6,783 nt of DNA from Chromatiales bacterium (GTDB taxonomy: Bacteria; Pseudomonadota; Gammaproteobacteria; Thiohalomonadales; Thiohalomonadaceae): assembly GCA_029864785.1 (NCBI GenBank), contig JAOTST010000085.1:1-6783 (forward strand), in the 5' to 3' direction. Below, in pieces: positions 4,837 through 6,783 of this stretch. The notes under the pieces were generated by a model. The model was not told the DNA's origin and searched no databases. It was given only the letters and a program-made list of their open reading frames with translations. The translations under genes and the position numbers were made by a program. Each line of letters begins with the position of its first letter. Position 1 is the first letter of the stretch.

Positions 4837-5334
4837 GTGAATAACAAAACGCTCTACCTTATACGCCATGCCAAATCGAGCTGGCACAATGACCTAAGAG
4901 ATCATGATCGACCCATCAATGAACGAGGTATCCACGATGCCTCGATGATGGGGATGCGACTCGTCCATCAAGGCGTCGCTCCTGAGATTATCATTAGCAG
5001 TTCAGCCACCCGTGCACAGATGACAAGTCAACTCATTGCACAGGAGATCGGTTATAAAAAAGAGGCCATCAAGGTTAACCCTGAAATTTACGGGGTATCT
5101 TCCAAGGGACTGATAGAGAGCATTCACCAGTTTGACAACACCCTCAACAAGATCATGCTAGTCGGTCACAATCCCGTCATCACAGAAACGGTCAACTGGT
5201 TAACCGGATCAAAAATTGAAAACATCCCCACCTGTGGCGTCACCATACTCGGAGTGTCATCCAGTAGTTCATGGCGTGATTTCTCAAAAGAGAGTGTCGA
5301 TCTGATTCACTATGACTATCCGAAGAATGGATAG
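4837..5334 (+). CDS. SixA-type histidine phosphatase (phosphoglycerate mutase-like fold)
   Basis: The 165-residue product belongs to the histidine phosphatase superfamily, SixA branch (COG2062 type). E. coli SixA removes phosphate from the HPt domain of ArcB; this branch also has members of unknown substrate. Catalytic elements are in order: LIRHAKSSW with R10 and nucleophile H11, DHDRPINERG (22-31), SSSATRAQMTSQLI with R59, and LVGHNPVITETVNWLTG with H111, followed by IPTCGV. No signal peptide, so it acts in the cytoplasm. The start is GTG; nothing further downstream can serve because the catalytic His is residue 11, and the ribosome site (CAGAGA, 4822-4827) is weak, which hints at low expression. 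It has its own predicted promoter and stands 111 bases after the STAS gene. I leave the symbol blank because the HPt substrate is not shown by sequence. Confidence 0.88.
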   Translation: MNNKTLYLIRHAKSSWHNDLRDHDRPINERGIHDASMMGMRLVHQGVAPEIIISSSATRAQMTSQLIAQEIGYKKEAIKVNPEIYGVSSKGLIESIHQFDNTLNKIMLVGHNPVITETVNWLTGSKIENIPTCGVTILGVSSSSSWRDFSKESVDLIHYDYPKNG

Positions 5335-5438
5335 TTATTGCACGAAAATCCAAGCGCTCTGTTCACCTCTCTAAGAGAGATCATGAAAGCTCGAATAGAG
5401 TCTTCATATTCAGGAAAGCATTGGTACGATAGAATCAA

Positions 5439-6761
5439 TTAGCGTGTAGAGCGCTGAAGTTCTGCCGAAATATTTCGTGCATAACTCTCACGCAGTCGCA
5501 GTGCCGCAATAAAAGAGATAACCGCAAATCCTGCCATCAGTAGCATTGCATTCTGGTATCCCTCATGACCATAAAGATTGATCCCATTCACCATTTTTCC
5601 ATCCCAGAAGAGATCAAGTACCCAGCCAAACAGCGGCTGCATAATCGCTGCCCCCAGAAACAGTCCTGTATTGACAACACTAATCGCCATACCCGATAGA
5701 GCTGGAGCAGTAACCTCCTTGGCACATGGATAGGTGAGAACAAAGCCTCCCCCCGTCAAACCAAGCAGTGCAAATAAAATCCATCCTGAAATCCCAGCTT
5801 GCCATGGTGCATAGATAATCAGCAGCCATGCAATTAAATAGAGTGCCGCGCTAAAAATAGCCACAGGCTTACGCCGTCCAATGCGATCTGAGATCCAACC
5901 AGAGATAAGGGTACTCAAGGCCATGCTAAAGAGAGTGAGTGTGGTGTAGGTCGAGGCATCCGAAGTAGTCAGTCCATGCAGATCACGCAGCAGTGGAATC
6001 GCCCACAGTCCAGCAAAAGCAAATAGACTGCCGGCCATACCGAAATTGAGCCAAAACCCCGGCCATATGGTGCGATTGTGTAAAATGCCATTGAGATCAT
6101 GAAACCAGTGCTGTTCACGCTCAGCATGAGCCGTCTCCCCCTCCATCTCTCTAAGCGAAGGAAAACCAGCATCCTCTGGTCTATTTCTAACGAACAGTAG
6201 CGAAAGTAACGCCAAGAATAGCGAGAAGATACCGATAGCAACAAAGATATCGCGCCACTCCCACCACTTTAAAAAATAGGCTAGCGGGCCTGCCGCTAAT
6301 ACCGATCCCATGTTACCAATCAACAAAGTCATGCCAGAGACTACGCCATAAATCCGATCCCGAAACCAGACGGTATTGCTTTTCATGAGCCCAACAAAAA
6401 TTACGGACACCCCAAGTCCAACTAGGAAACGCCCCACCGAAGCAACGGAGAGCGTCTCTGCCAGACCAAATAGAATCGAACCAAAACCGGCGACAATATT
6501 TCCTATCGTAATCGAAATGCGATTACCCAGCGTATCGGCCAACACCCCTGCCGGTAGTTGCATAACCGTGTAGATGTAGTAGTACATCGCAGCCAATGAG
6601 CCTAGTGCGGCAGCCGATGTATGAAAACTAACCATTAAATCAGCAGAGACTACGGCTGGCGCCATTCGATGAAAATAGACGGAGATGTAGCTTATGACCA
6701 AGATGGCGTAAATAGACCAACGTGCCCGTTGGAAACTTTGATGGCTAAAATTTGAGCTCAC
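5439..6761 (-). CDS. Major facilitator superfamily (MFS) transporter
   Basis: A 440-residue inner-membrane protein with the normal 12-helix MFS layout: six helices (about 15-190), a charged cytoplasmic loop (about 192-230), then six more (about 232-422). The first MFS signature loop is GVLADTLGNR (72-81) and its copy in the second half is GWISDRIGRRKP (288-299). The YFHRMAPAVV segment after helix 1 and the general pattern recall the sugar-phosphate/organic-anion permease group, but no substrate can be read from the sequence. The listed start is GTG at 6759-6761, without a visible ribosome site, and the frame stays open to the window edge, so the true start could lie a little further upstream. 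It converges on the sixA-like gene with 104 bases between the stops; no clear terminator is seen there for either gene. No functional link to the neighbours is evident. Confidence 0.9.
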   Translation of the reverse strand: MSSNFSHQSFQRARWSIYAILVISYISVYFHRMAPAVVSADLMVSFHTSAAALGSLAAMYYYIYTVMQLPAGVLADTLGNRISITIGNIVAGFGSILFGLAETLSVASVGRFLVGLGVSVIFVGLMKSNTVWFRDRIYGVVSGMTLLIGNMGSVLAAGPLAYFLKWWEWRDIFVAIGIFSLFLALLSLLFVRNRPEDAGFPSLREMEGETAHAEREQHWFHDLNGILHNRTIWPGFWLNFGMAGSLFAFAGLWAIPLLRDLHGLTTSDASTYTTLTLFSMALSTLISGWISDRIGRRKPVAIFSAALYLIAWLLIIYAPWQAGISGWILFALLGLTGGGFVLTYPCAKEVTAPALSGMAISVVNTGLFLGAAIMQPLFGWVLDLFWDGKMVNGINLYGHEGYQNAMLLMAGFAVISFIAALRLRESYARNISAELQRSTR

Positions 6762-6783
6762 AATAACGATACCGTTAGATGGA

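Noticed and set aside
5335..5438. Bidirectional terminator between the convergent sixA-like and MFS genes
   Set aside because: The best stem (TCTCT/AGAGA, 5368-5380) has five pairs, a three-base loop and no T run on either strand.

Overview
The window reads as a chromosomal segment of a sulfur-oxidising proteobacterium, most likely a gammaproteobacterium. This placement rests on gene content and on an HsbA-like STAS protein; no marker gene is present and no species is claimed. Base composition is moderate in the genes and clearly AT-rich in the long spacer after soxB.

Positions 2-3919 hold the distal part of a thiosulfate-oxidation operon on the + strand, in the order soxA, soxK, soxY, soxZ, soxB. 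All five products carry export signals or are carried by an exported partner: SoxA has a Sec signal, SoxK a lipoprotein signal, SoxY and SoxB twin-arginine signals, and SoxZ has none and presumably travels with SoxY. SoxXA (SoxX is expected just upstream, outside the window) joins thiosulfate to the C-terminal cysteine of SoxY in the SoxYZ carrier, SoxK assists SoxXA, and SoxB hydrolyses off the sulfone group as sulfate. SoxA is the single-heme type. No soxCD is seen, and a strong intrinsic terminator (3962-3989) closes the operon.

Positions 3920-4413 form a 494-base spacer without a clear gene. After the terminator comes a compact GC-rich block (3991-4062) of consecutive hairpins. Two of its loops present GGA in contexts very like CsrA/RsmA binding sites, and the last hairpin is followed by six T. 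This is the most unusual part of the window; it could be a small regulatory RNA, a dispersed repeat, or a second terminator. Further on are two AT-rich dyads, a spaced TTCCTACA repeat and a 15-codon reading frame with a good ribosome site.

Positions 4414-5334 carry two small signalling genes: a single-domain STAS protein (HsbA-like anti-sigma-factor antagonist) and a SixA-type histidine phosphatase. The second has its own predicted promoter, with a perfect 12-base palindrome just downstream of the expected transcription start. Converging on them from the - strand (5439-6761) is a 12-helix major facilitator transporter of unknown substrate, which begins close to the window edge.
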